From: Pseudogymnoascus destructans
Taxonomy: Eukaryota; Ascomycota; Leotiomycetes; Thelebolales; Thelebolaceae
Direction: 5' to 3'
Length of the DNA stretch: 64,000 nucleotides
NCBI RefSeq assembly: GCF_001641265.1
Contig: NW_020167541.1
Span: forward strand, 1-64,000
How positions within the stretch are numbered: position 1 is the first letter of the stretch; each line of letters starts with the position of its first letter. The notes below the pieces were generated by a model, which worked only from the letters and a program-made list of their open reading frames with translations, was not told where the DNA came from and did not search any database. Positions 11,611 to 21,279 of the stretch are shown in pieces. A program made the position numbers and the translations under genes.

Positions 11611-12203
11611 GTCATACTGACATTCGTTGCACTGAGTTTGCTATCAAACTCAAGAGAAAACTTAGAAATCTCCTCCTCAAACCTACAAGTCACTATACAT
11701 ATTTTGGCTTATCACACCAACAACAAGAGCAATACTACTCAACGATTGCTACAACCCTCTATGATTCATTAACCACATAGCATATCTCTACAACCCTCTA
11801 TGATTCATTACACATCATCACTCCTTAGTTACTGGGCTAATATGTCATACTGACATTCGTTGCACTCAGTTTGCTATCAAACTCAAGAGCAAACTTGGAA
11901 ATCTCCTCCTCAAACCTACAAGTCACCATACATATCTTGGCTTATCACACCAACAACAGAAGCAATACTACTCAACGATTGCTGCAAACTCTTCTACTAC
12001 ATCTGTTTATGCTACATACATCATGGCATATCATTTGGACACTCATTAAACAAGTTATTAAGAAAATCTCCTCCTTAAGGGGGTGGGCCAATACTACCAC
12101 ATGGCATATCTCTACCAACTAGAGGCCTAGGAACATGAACAATAGCTCTAGAAGCTTCTACAACCCTCTATGATTCATTACACGTCATCGCTCCTTAGTT
12201 ACC
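11611..12203 (+). repeat. AT-rich direct repeats, about 150 bp unit plus shorter copies
   Basis: 11611-11756 is repeated at 11844-11990 (offset 233 bp, roughly 90 percent identity by eye). A second motif, TACAACCCTCTATGATTCAT, occurs at about 11750-11770, 11788-11810 and 12158-12180. No coding sequence is seen. It looks like the remains of nested or tandemly duplicated transposon non-coding sequence. Confidence 0.6.
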
Positions 12204-12828
12204 CACAAGATTGGTTAAGTTATGACATAATTTGTCTATAGGTACTCTGACCTTGGACCTCCTTTTCACTTCCTATAGGCTAGGAACCCAAGAGATGGTT
12301 CTATGGGATTCTCTTACGTTCACTACATGATTAGCAAGCTAGTTGTGGGTCGCACTTGATTTCTAATACATTTACCAAGCCTGGTTAGTCATGGAAAGTC
12401 ATGGAAAATGAGAGAACTACACTCCTTTGGCATAAATAGGATTGCCCTTTCCTTAAGAAAGGGCAAGCAGGCAATACAGTAAATCGACTAGCACATACTT
12501 CTACGTCTTTTCCAAGCTTCCAAGCATTGATCTTGTTATTCTCTGTTTTTGAAAAGTCAGTGAGGTGCTAACCTCTGACTTACCCCTGAGTTCTCAGACT
12601 CAACATTTGTTGCAACTTGTCTAAACCACTTCACCACATCATACACCTGATTGCTGCGTTGTGGAATAGTCTAAGCTACAACCCTTTGGCTCTGTTTCCT
12701 AAGACAGTGTGTTGTCTTAGTAAATTCATCCCTTCCTTGGGTGGCTAGATTCTCATATCTGGTGCACCCACCATTACATAATACTACCACATGACATATC
12801 TCTACCAACTAGAGGCCTAGGAACATGA
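12094..12828. repeat. Repeat block with an LTR-like end, shared with the window's right edge
   Basis: A 48-bp sequence beginning AATACTACCACATGGCATAT occurs at about 12095-12142 and again at about 12780-12828. Between them, 12552-12778 is present in inverted orientation at 63776-64000. The shared block ends CACCCACCATTACA, as an LTR ending in CA would, and 63776 begins TGTAATGG directly inside another transposon. The block also holds TTTGGCATAAATAGG (about 12437), a possible TATA region. I interpret 12552-12778 as the 3' part of an LTR of an unidentified retrotransposon. Confidence 0.5.
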
Positions 12829-12835
12829 CCGATAG

Positions 12836-12936
12836 TGTAACACTGACTTCTAAATGATAGAAGACACAGAGGTTTCTTGCGTAAGGTTGACTTGACAGAG
12901 AATGCAGGGATTAAACACAAAGGCTTTCCAAGTAAC
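12836..12936 (-). repeat. Inverted LTR-end fragment of a related gypsy element
   Basis: The reverse complement reads as a diverged copy of the 3' end of the adjacent gypsy LTRs (shared CTCTGTGTCTTCTATC and TTAGAAGTCAGTGTTACA). It stops exactly where the intact LTR begins at 12937. A related element, or its solo LTR, in the opposite orientation was apparently cut here. Confidence 0.7.
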
Positions 12937-13411
12937 TGTTACGACGGAACAAGAAGGCTGGCCAACTACAGGACAGGAAGGAGGGAGGTCGCATGAGACC
13001 GGCCCTGGTACCTGGAGGGGCAGCAGGGAATAGTAGTTCCGAAAGTATCACGTGACGGACTCGCAGGATGATGAGAAGAGTCCTAAGAGTCCAGGACTCC
13101 GAGGACTCGAGTGAGTTCCCAGGAGTCCACTAGGCACGTGATGGACTCGCAGGATGATGAGAAGAGTCCTAAGAGTCCAGGACTCCAAGGACTCGAGTGA
13201 GTTCCCAAGAGTCCACTAGGCACGACGCCACTATATAAGTAGATAGTATTTCCTTAGATAGGAGCTTCGTGCTCAACTCAATACAGTATTTGTTATATAC
13301 TAGTAACGTGTTACTTGAAGCCTTTGTGTCTGATCCCCTGCCTCCTCTGATAAGTAAACCTTTACGCAAGAGAACCTCTGTGTCTTCTATCGTTTAGAAG
13401 TCAGCGTTACA
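12937..13411 (+). repeat. 5' LTR of gypsy copy A
   Basis: It begins TGTTACGACGGAACAAG and ends AGTCAGCGTTACA. Inside is an about 87-bp tandem duplication of the segment between CACGTGA and CTAGGCACG. The third LTR (23079-23553) has the same length and duplication; the middle one has a single unit. Confidence 0.9.
13231..13276 (+). promoter_or_regulatory. LTR TATA box and probable transcript 5' end
   Basis: TATATAAG at 13233-13240 is followed 36 nt later by GTGCTCAA (13269-13276). The same pair is present in the LTRs at about 19670-19710 and 23373-23415. GTGCTCAA is the exact reverse complement of TTGAGCAC at 13414-13421, the place of the primer-binding site. This suggests Tf1/sushi-type self-priming with the transcript starting at or just before 13269. 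Confidence 0.55.
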
Positions 13412-13413
13412 CT

Positions 13414-13421
13414 TTGAGCAC
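13414..13421 (+). other. Candidate self-priming primer-binding site
   Basis: Two bases after the 5' LTR lies TTGAGCAC, complementary to GTGCTCAA in the LTR near the predicted transcription start. I do not recognise a tRNA 3'-end complement such as TGGCGCC here. Self-priming is established for Tf1 of fission yeast and proposed for the related chromodomain gypsy group; for this element it is inference. Confidence 0.5.
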
Positions 13422-13457
13422 CACTTCTACGAGGTACCGGCTTACACACAAAGCAAC

Positions 13458-15395
13458 ATGTCTGTCGTCAGTTCGAAGGGGAAAAACCCCACCACGCCAA
13501 CTTCATCTCAGAGGTCTAAGCCTGAGAATGAGGAGATGCCCGATGCACCCACCGTCAACGAACTCAAGGAAACTCTACGCGTCAAGTTGCCCGACACTTA
13601 CTCCGGCAACCGAAAGGAACTTGAGGTGTTTTTGCTACAGGTCGAACTGTACCAGCACTTCAATGACGAGAAGTTTCCCACCCAGGAGAGCTATGCCCTG
13701 TGGACTGCGTCCTACCTTAGGGGGGAAGCCCTGCGATGGATCGAACCATTCCTCAAGGACTATTTCAAATATGAAAGTACCAATGGAAGCATGACAACTA
13801 TGCAGACTATGTTTGGCAGCTGGAATGGATTCTGTAAGGAAATCCGATGCATGTTCGGAGACATCGATGAGATTAAGACCGCAGAAGACCATCTGTTTGC
13901 ACTTAAGCAGACTGGCAGCGCCCTCACATACTCCACAGAATTCCAGAGATACGGCAATCAGACAGGATGGGACGCCAGCGCACTCATCAGCCACTACCGA
14001 CGTGGGCTGAAGAGCCATATACGTATGGAACTTGCCCGTTTGGAACAACAACCAACGGACATGGTAGCGCTAATCGAACATACGGTCCGAATCGACAATC
14101 GACTATACGAATTCCAGAAGGAACGTCGGACCTATGACAAGCCCAAGAAAAGTTACCCCTACCGGGGAAACGAGGGCAGACGACGGGATCAACACCCGCG
14201 AGACAACCGTTGGTCGGACCCAATGGAACTCGATGCCACGTTCAAACCTGGACGACCCCGTGACCCTAAGAAAGACAGACAATTCAAGGAACGACTCTGT
14301 TTTAACTGCGACAAGCCAGGCCACATGGCCCGAGACTGCAGACAGCCAAAGAAAGGGAACGGCGGACGCAAAGTCGGCAAACAACTCAATGCCACCTGGA
14401 CAGGACAGTTGAACGCAACGTTTGTGAGCAAACAGGACTGGGGAATAAACGGCGAAAGCACCCCAGAAGACGAGAGCTCAGATGAAGGGTCGGAGGCGGA
14501 ATCGTTCACCGTCTCGGAACAGGAGACCTTCGATGAACTCGCACCTACGGAACCAATGAGTCCACGGTGCAAGAACGTAGTAAGACGCATGGCAAAACAC
14601 GCCCACGCGAAGATTAGGGCCGAACGAGACAAGCCCAATGGCCAGAGGAAAATCCCCATGCTTAAAGACCTCTACGGGAACCTGTTACAGGAACTTCCGT
14701 TAAAATGCAAGGTGGACGACTGCAAGGATGACCTCTGGAGATACTACGACCAACTAACGAATACCCGCAGGCTGCTTGGCACGTCCCAAGACGTAGCTAA
14801 GTTGGAAGCCCAAGAAGCGGAAGAACTGGAGAAGGATGTCGAGCATATGGCTAAACTGAAGTATATGAAAAGCGTCGAAATTTACTACCAGGACCGCAGG
14901 AGAGCCCTGAAGAAGTACGACGAGAAAGCCAGAGATATGCTCCGACGGGAAAATGCGAGACCCACTCCACGCATCGAAAGGAGAGCCATGGAGCAACTAG
15001 ACACGTTCTCCACGCCTCCGAGGGAAGATAGTGCATGGGTGAGAGGACAGCGGGAACTATCAATGACAGACGCAACAGAGACTGATCATCCCTGGCACGC
15101 GTATGTCTACTGGGAGTATTGCAGCGAAGATGATTGCAAGCTCCACTGGAAAAAGAAACACCAGAATCAGTTGTTTCCCCGATCCTCGCCCAGGATACAC
15201 TTCAGAGACGCAGAGCAAGTTCAGGCCCTCAGGCGAAGCCAGTCTGAAGGGGACTTGCCTATCAAAAGCGAACAGGTATACAAGAAATACCCACATCTGC
15301 TAGACGAAGCAGAAGAGCGAGGGAAACGATCTCCCCAAGGACCACCATTGGAAACGGATGAATACTATCCTTCCTCGGACGAGTCAAAAAACTAG
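13458..15395 (+). CDS. Gag polyprotein of gypsy copy A
   Basis: 645-aa structural protein of the virus-like particle. The N-terminal half has a capsid-like retrotransposon gag fold (LKVKLPDTYSGNRKELEVFL-like segment, then LRGEALRWIEPFLKDY and SALTYSTEFQRYGNQTGWD). A CCHC zinc knuckle CFNCDKPGHMARDC lies at residues about 281-294. The C-terminal 300 residues are charged and acidic. The ORF is uninterrupted, and pol follows in another frame after a short gap. As read, it could encode Gag. Confidence 0.9.
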   Translation: MSVVSSKGKNPTTPTSSQRSKPENEEMPDAPTVNELKETLRVKLPDTYSGNRKELEVFLLQVELYQHFNDEKFPTQESYALWTASYLRGEALRWIEPFLKDYFKYESTNGSMTTMQTMFGSWNGFCKEIRCMFGDIDEIKTAEDHLFALKQTGSALTYSTEFQRYGNQTGWDASALISHYRRGLKSHIRMELARLEQQPTDMVALIEHTVRIDNRLYEFQKERRTYDKPKKSYPYRGNEGRRRDQHPRDNRWSDPMELDATFKPGRPRDPKKDRQFKERLCFNCDKPGHMARDCRQPKKGNGGRKVGKQLNATWTGQLNATFVSKQDWGINGESTPEDESSDEGSEAESFTVSEQETFDELAPTEPMSPRCKNVVRRMAKHAHAKIRAERDKPNGQRKIPMLKDLYGNLLQELPLKCKVDDCKDDLWRYYDQLTNTRRLLGTSQDVAKLEAQEAEELEKDVEHMAKLKYMKSVEIYYQDRRRALKKYDEKARDMLRRENARPTPRIERRAMEQLDTFSTPPREDSAWVRGQRELSMTDATETDHPWHAYVYWEYCSEDDCKLHWKKKHQNQLFPRSSPRIHFRDAEQVQALRRSQSEGDLPIKSEQVYKKYPHLLDEAEERGKRSPQGPPLETDEYYPSSDESKN

Positions 15396-15472
15396 GAGTC
15401 CTCGACGGTAGGCCACCGGCGAGCGACACGAAGAGGCCTAGTACAGACCAGCTATGCGCCACGACGGGCAGC

Positions 15473-18400
15473 ATGCAACTATATGTGGTCGCTAAGATAC
15501 AACAGCGACACCTCCGAGCAATGATTGACTCAGGAGCGACGGGCAACTTTATGACAAAGAAAGTAGCAGACACGCAAGGTTTCAAGACGCAATTGAAAAC
15601 CGAACCATACCCGTTAATGGTCGTAGATGGAGAGCCCATCTCGACTAATGAAGGAATGGTGACCCACGAAACGGTCCCATTGGAAATGGTCATGCTACAC
15701 GGGCACAAGGAAACGATTCAGTTTGACATCGTGCACATGGACAACCATGCGTGCATCCTTGGTGTGCCATGGCTCAAGAAACACAACCCCCAGATTGACT
15801 GGTGGAACGAGAAAGTTGTGATGAGCCAGTGCGCGTGTGAACAACGGACGGACACGCGACAACGGGAGAAACCCTCCCAGGGCCGGAAGGAGTTATGTGC
15901 AACCTCCGAGCTCGATGACCTAGCCCAGGCATCCTCACCGACGAGTATACCGGTGGAGTACAAGGAATACGAGCGATTATTCCAGGAAGGCCCTAAGAAC
16001 GAGGCGCTTCCTAAGCACCAACCATGGGATCACGAGATACCTTTGGAGAAAGACAAGAGTCCACCGTTCGGACCAATATATCAGCTATCGGAAAAGGAGC
16101 TGAAGGTACTTAAGGAGTACATTGATGATAACCTAGCAAAAGGATTCATCAAACCATCCACATCACCCGCAGGAAGTCCGGTGCTTTTCGTACCAAAGAA
16201 AGACGGCTCCCTACGGTTATGTGTGGACTATCGAGCGTTGAACAACATCACAATCAAGGACAGGTATGCCCTGCCGTTAATCAACGAACTACACGATAGA
16301 TTTCAAGGAGCAAAGATCTTCAGTAAGCTAGATCTGCGAGGAGCATACAACCTGATCCGAATCAAGGCTGGGGAAGAGTGGAAAACAGCATTCCGCACCC
16401 GCTATGGCCTATTCGAGTATCAAGTCATGCCCTTTGGGCTAACAAATGCACCTGCATCCATGCAACGACTGATGAATGATGCTTTGCATGAATACTTAGA
16501 CATCTTTACCATCGTCTACCTAGACGACGTCCTGGTGTATTCAGCAACCAAGGAGGAGCATGTCAAGCATGTCAAACTCGTCCTGAAGAAACTAAAGGAG
16601 TACAGCTTACTCCTCAAACCAGAGAAGTGCGAGTTCCATAAAAACCAAGTCGAATTCTTGGGTTACATTATTGGAACGCACGGCATCAAGATGGACCAAG
16701 CAAAAGTAACGGCAGTGTTGGAATGGCCAACACCGACCACGGTCAAGGAAGTGCAAGCCTTCCTAGGCTTCGCCAACTTCTACCGAAGATTCATCTCGGG
16801 ATATTCCAAGGTAGCTCAACCACTCACGGAGCTTACCAGAAAGGATCTCGAATTCAAATGGACGGACAAGGCAGAGGCTGCTTTCCAGGAACTTAAGACG
16901 AAGTTCACGGAAGCACCTATCCTTGCTACATTTGACCCTGCAAAGAAGATCATCCTCGAAACGGACTCTTCTGACTTCGCAATTGGAGCATGTCTGAATC
17001 AACCAGACGAGAACGGTAAGTTCAAACCAATCGCGTACTACTCTAGGAAACTGTCACCCGCGGAACTCAATTACGACATCCACGACAAGGAGCTACTGGC
17101 TATTGTCATTGCCTTTGAGCAGTGGCGAGTATATCTTGAGGGATCCACCTACCCTGTGCAGGTATGGACGGATCACAAGAACCTCATATACTTCACCACG
17201 ACCAAGGTTTTAAACCGCAGACAAGTCCGCTGGGCAGAAACCCTCGCAGCCTACAACTTCACGATAACCTATCGCAAGGGCTCCGAGAATGCAAGAGCAG
17301 ACGCTCTCAGCAGACGGACCGACTACGCCGGCCCAAAGGAAGAAAGACCTAGAGCAATTCTGAAGAAAACAGATGCAGGAATACAGTACAACGAGTTACT
17401 AGCGACGATCTCAGTCATCGAAGATACAGAACTCGAGGAAAGACTCAAGAAAGCTTACGCAACAGACGAATGCGCCAAGCGAGTCTTGTCCAAAGTCGAA
17501 GGCGACTTCACCATCGACGAACAAGGATTGATTCGATACAAAGGGTTAGTGTATGTCCCAAGTCAAATGAGACGCCCGCTGGTGCAAGAACAACACTCGT
17601 TACCAGCACACGGTCATCAGGGAGTAACGCGAACCTTCGAACGAATCACTCGACACTACTACTTCCCAGGTATGAGGAAGCAGGTAGAGACAGTGGTAAG
17701 AGAGTGCGACATTTGCAGCAAGTCAAAATCCAATAGGCACCTGCCATACGGACAACTCAAGTCGACACCAGTACCAAAAGGAGCGTGGAAATCAATAGCT
17801 TTGGACTTCATCGTCAAGCTTCCACCCTCCAAGGACCCGTTAACAGGAATAGAATATGACTCTATCCTCGTCATCACGGAAAGACTCACGAAATATGGGA
17901 AGTTTATACCATATCTAGAAGCTAGCGACGCCGAGGCGCTCGCATATACCTTCATTCGAGTCATATTAGCCGATCATGGGATGCCAGAAGAAATCATCTC
18001 AGATAGAGACAAGCTCTTTACTTCGAAATTCTGGAAATCATTGATGGCGCTACTGGGAACAAATCATAAGCTGTCAACAGCTTTTCATCCCCAGACAGAC
18101 GGCCAAACAGAAAGATTAAACCAGACCCTTGAACAGTACCTGCGAAGCTATGTCAATCATCAACAGGATAACTGGGTTCAGATCTTACCCATCGCACAGT
18201 TTTGCATATAACAGCGCGATGACAGAAAGCAACGAAAGTCTCACCGTTCTTTGCCAATTATGGCTACCAGCCAGAAGCATATAGGCAACCAAGACCGGAT
18301 GAATCACGAGCTGAACAAGCCCTGATCGTGGTGGAACAACTGAAATCATTCCACGAACAACTTGCGACGGACATCCAATTCTTAAATGAACGATCCGCCG

Positions 18401-18927
18401 CATACGCAAACAAGAAGCGCAGTATGGAACCTGCCTTCAAGGAGGGGGATAAAGTATACCTACTCCGGAAACATATCAAAACGAAACGACCAAGCACAAA
18501 GTTGGACTTCAAGAAATTGGGACCATTCAAAATATTGAACAAAGTCAGCTCAGTTAATTACAGACTGCAGCTACCCAAGAAGTCTAGACTACACCCGGTA
18601 TTTCATGTCTCACTACTGGAACCAGCAAGAGGAAATACCCCAATTGCGACCGACACCGAACTCCAACCCGAGAATGAGATAATCGAATATGAGGTTGAAG
18701 CGATCCTAGACAGAAGGTTAGTAGGACGTCGAGAAGAGTTTTTGATAAAATGGGAAAATTACGAACCTACGGATAATTCGTGGGAACCAACAAGGAACAT
18801 CAGCAAAGAACTGCTGGAGGAATATCGACGCCGCCGTCCGCCAGCCATTGATCCCAAGATGCAGGGGAGTAGGCCAGTGGATCGGAGGAAGCGAGGGTCC
18901 CGGTCACAGACGAGGAGGCAGCGCTAA
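15473..18927 (+). pseudogene. Pol of gypsy copy A, broken by two 1-nt insertions
   Basis: Domains in order: aspartic protease (IDSGATGNFM, about 15526); reverse transcriptase with FVPKKDGSLRLCVDYRALN and catalytic YLDD at about 16519-16530; RNase H (LETDSSDFAIGACL, about 16957; HDKELLAIV); integrase zinc finger (HSLPAHGHQ...CDICSKSK, about 17593-17727); integrase core (LDFIVKLPPS; ISDRDKLFTSKFWK); and a C-terminal chromodomain (EVEAILDRRLVGRREEFLIK...WENYEPTDNSWEP, about 18690-18800). The frame ends at 18211 because of one extra T near 18200, and an extra A near 18228 moves it back, leaving 18328-18927 as a separate ORF. Without these two bases pol would run unbroken to 18927. The start is not certain; the frame is shifted relative to gag, so ribosomal frameshifting or readthrough is possible. 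Confidence 0.9.
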
Positions 18928-19366
18928 CTGCCTGTTCCTCAGCCTCAACAGCGTCACGCTTCTCAGCAGCCACACGTTCGGCCTCCTCTGCCGCATCAAG
19001 CTCGTCGAGGGTTTTCAAACCTCGCCGGAGCATATCTTTACCACGGGTTCGGATGAGGCGTTTCTGCTTCCGCAGACGAAGTAACTTTGAAAGGGTTTCT
19101 TCCTCTTCGCGATCCAGGCGATCCTCCTCCCGTTCGAGCTTCACCCAGTCGGGATGCTCAGGACCCATACAGTCACACTTTTCTTTCAAGTTGCGACGAA
19201 CGCACTCGGCGCACCGCCGTGAATCATTTGGAGACGACACGCAAGTAATGTTTCGCCTCACGCAGTTCGAGCAAGAATCCATTTCGGGTAGTTCGTATCC
19301 GTGGTTCTTTATTCGACGGACAAGATCGTTGCGTTCCTGGAGTTTGCGGGCAGTGTCAGTAGGCAT
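18800..19366 (-). CDS. Antisense ORF with Zn2Cys6-like motif, gypsy copy A
   Basis: An uninterrupted 188-aa ORF runs against gag-pol between the chromodomain and the 3' LTR and overlaps the last about 128 nt of pol. From the ATG at 19364-19366 it begins MPTDTARKLQERND. Cysteines at residues 32, 35, 42, 52, 55 and 64 give C-x2-C-x6-C-x9-C-x2-C-x8-C, which fits the spacing of fungal Zn2Cys6 binuclear clusters; a seventh Cys is at 66. A long Glu/Arg/Leu-rich segment, probably coiled coil (about 75-150), and a tail with SPASWDQWLADGG follow. The second copy keeps the same length and all cysteines. Transcription would have to come from the 3' LTR side. The match is by spacing; the basic residues typical of true Zn2Cys6 DNA-binding domains are only partly present, so it may be another zinc-binding fold. 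Confidence 0.6.
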   Translation of the reverse strand: MPTDTARKLQERNDLVRRIKNHGYELPEMDSCSNCVRRNITCVSSPNDSRRCAECVRRNLKEKCDCMGPEHPDWVKLEREEDRLDREEEETLSKLLRLRKQKRLIRTRGKDMLRRGLKTLDELDAAEEAERVAAEKRDAVEAEEQAVSAASSSVTGTLASSDPLAYSPASWDQWLADGGVDIPPAVLC

Positions 19367-19446
19367 GTTGCATATTGAAGGACTCGCTGAGGAGCAGCAG
19401 AGTCCCGGGGACATGGACGTACTTATAGGATTCGAGACGAATGCCC

Positions 19447-19462
19447 AGGGGAAGGGAGCGAG
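19447..19462 (+). other. Polypurine tract of gypsy copy A
   Basis: AGGGGAAGGGAGCGAG lies immediately before the TG of the LTR at 19463, the expected place and composition for plus-strand priming. An identical tract is at 23063-23078. Confidence 0.85.
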
Positions 19463-19850
19463 TGTTACGACGGAACAAGAAGGCTGGCCAACTACAGGAC
19501 AGGAAGGAGGAGGTCGCATGAGACCGGCCCTGGTACCTGGAGGGGCAGCGGGGAATAGTAGTTCCGAAAGTATCACGTGACGGACTCGCAGGATGATGAG
19601 AAGAGTCCTAAGAGTCCAGGACTCCGAGGACTCGAGTGAGTTCCCAAGAGTCCACTAGGCACGACGCCACTATATAAGTAGATAGTATTTCCTTAGATAG
19701 GAGCTTCGTGCTCAACTCAATACAGTATTTGTTATATACTAGTAACGTGTTACTTGAAGCCTTTGTGTCTGATCCCCTGCCTCCTCTGATAAGTAAACCT
19801 TTACGCAAGAGAACCTCTGTGTCTTCTATCGTTTAGAAGTCAGCGTTACA
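19463..19850 (+). repeat. Middle LTR, shared by copies A and B
   Basis: 388-bp LTR (TGTTACG...CGTTACA) without the 87-bp duplication found in the other two LTRs. It is directly followed, without leader or gag, by sequence matching pol from 16203 onwards. Confidence 0.9.
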
Positions 19851-20154
19851 GACGGCTCCCTACGGTTATGTGTGGACTATCGAGCGTTGAACAACATCAC
19901 AATCAAGGACAGGTATGCCCTGCCGTTAATCAACGAACTACACAATAGATTTCAAGGAGCAAAGATCTTCAGTAAGCTAGATCTGCGAGGAGCATACAAC
20001 CTGATCCGAATCAAGGCTGGGGAAGAGTGGAAAACAGCATTCCGCACCCGCTATGGCCTATTCGAGTATCAAGTCATGCCCTTTGGGCTAACAAACGCAC
20101 CCGCATCTATGCAACGACTGATGAATGATGCTTTGCACGAATACTTAGACATCT

Positions 20155-21276
20155 TTACCATTGTGTTACTCCCTGATGACCGTGTGCTGGTAACGAGTGT
20201 TGTTCTTGCACCAGCGGGCGTCTCATTTGACTTGGGACATACACTAACCCTTTGTATCGAATCAATCCTTGTTCGTCGATGGTGAAGTCGCCTTCGACTT
20301 TGGACAAGACTCGCTTGGCGCATTCGTCTGTTGCGTAAGCTTTCTTGAGTCTTTCCTCGAGTTCTGTATCTTCGATGACTGAGATCGTCGCTAGTAACTC
20401 GTTGTACTGTATTCCTGCATCTGTTTTCTTCAGAATTGCTCTAGGTCTTTCTTCCTTTGGGCCGGCGTAGTCGGTCCGTCTGCTGAGAGCGTCTGCTCTT
20501 GCATTCTCGGAGCCCTTGCGATAGGTTATCGTGAAGTTGTAGGCTGCGAGGGTTTCTGCCCAGCGGACTTGTCTGCGGTTTAAAACCTTGGTCGTGGTGA
20601 AGTATATGAGGTTCTTGTGATCCGTCCATACCTGCACAGGGTAGGTGGATCCCTCAAGATATACTCGCCACTGCTCAAAGGCAACGACAATAGCCAGTAG
20701 CTCCTTGTCGTGGATGTCGTAATTGAGTTCCGCGGGTGACAGTTTCCTAGAGTAGTACGCGATTGGTTTGAACTTACCGTTCTCGTCTGGTTGATTCAGA
20801 CATGCTCCAATTGCGAAGTCAGAAGAGTCCGTTTCGAGGATGATCTTCTTTGCAGGGTCAAATGTAGCAAGGATAGGTGCTTCCGTGAACTTCGTCTTAA
20901 GTTCCTGGAAAGCAGCCTCTGCCTTGTCCGTCCATTTGAATTCGAGATCCTTTCTGGTAAGCTCCGTGAGTGGTTGAGCTACCTTGGAATATCCCGAGAT
21001 GAATCTTCGGTAGAAGTTGGCGAAGCCTAGGAAGGCTTGCACTTCCTTGACCGTGGTCGGTGTTGGCCATTCCAACACTGCCGTTACTTTTGCTTGGTCC
21101 ATCTTGATGCCGTGCGTTCCAATAATGTAACCCAAGAATTCGACTTGGTTTTTATGGAACTCGCACTTCTCTGGTTTGAGGAGTAAGCTGTACTCCTTTA
21201 GTTTCTTCAGGACGAGTTTGACATGCTTGACATGCTCCTCCTTGGTTGCTGAATACACCAGGACATCGTCTAGGTA
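20155..21276 (-). pseudogene. Inverted pol segment: RT palm to RNase H and connection domain
   Basis: The minus strand carries YLDDVLVYSATKEEH (catalytic YLDD), RNase H and the segment up to EQHSLPAHGHQGVT of the integrase zinc finger. It is an open, near-identical copy of A's 16516-17632. In the genome it runs against the flanking pol pieces, so no intact polyprotein can be made. Confidence 0.9.
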
Positions 21277-21279
21277 GGT

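Larger units (their letters stand above)
12937..19850 (+). mobile_element. Chromodomain Ty3/gypsy retrotransposon, copy A
   Basis: Near-complete element: LTR 12937-13411 (475 bp, TGTTACG...CGTTACA), gag, pol with protease, reverse transcriptase, RNase H, integrase and chromodomain, an antisense ORF, a polypurine tract at 19447-19462 and LTR 19463-19850 (388 bp). The two LTRs differ in length because the 5' one carries an extra copy of an about 87-bp segment (GGACTCGCAGGATGATGAG...). No 5-bp target duplication is seen: GTAAC lies left of the 5' LTR and GACGG right of the 3' LTR. pol is frameshifted, so this copy is not autonomous as read. Confidence 0.93.

Noticed and set aside
13635..15708. 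Several antisense ORFs across gag
   Set aside because: No motif and not repeated with conservation elsewhere, unlike the antisense ORF before the 3' LTR.
19053..19580. Plus-strand Ser/Arg-rich ORF opposite the antisense Zn2Cys6-like frame
   Set aside because: Shadow composition (SRSRRSSSRSS) caused by Glu/Arg/Leu codons on the other strand; the minus frame has ordered cysteines and a plausible start.
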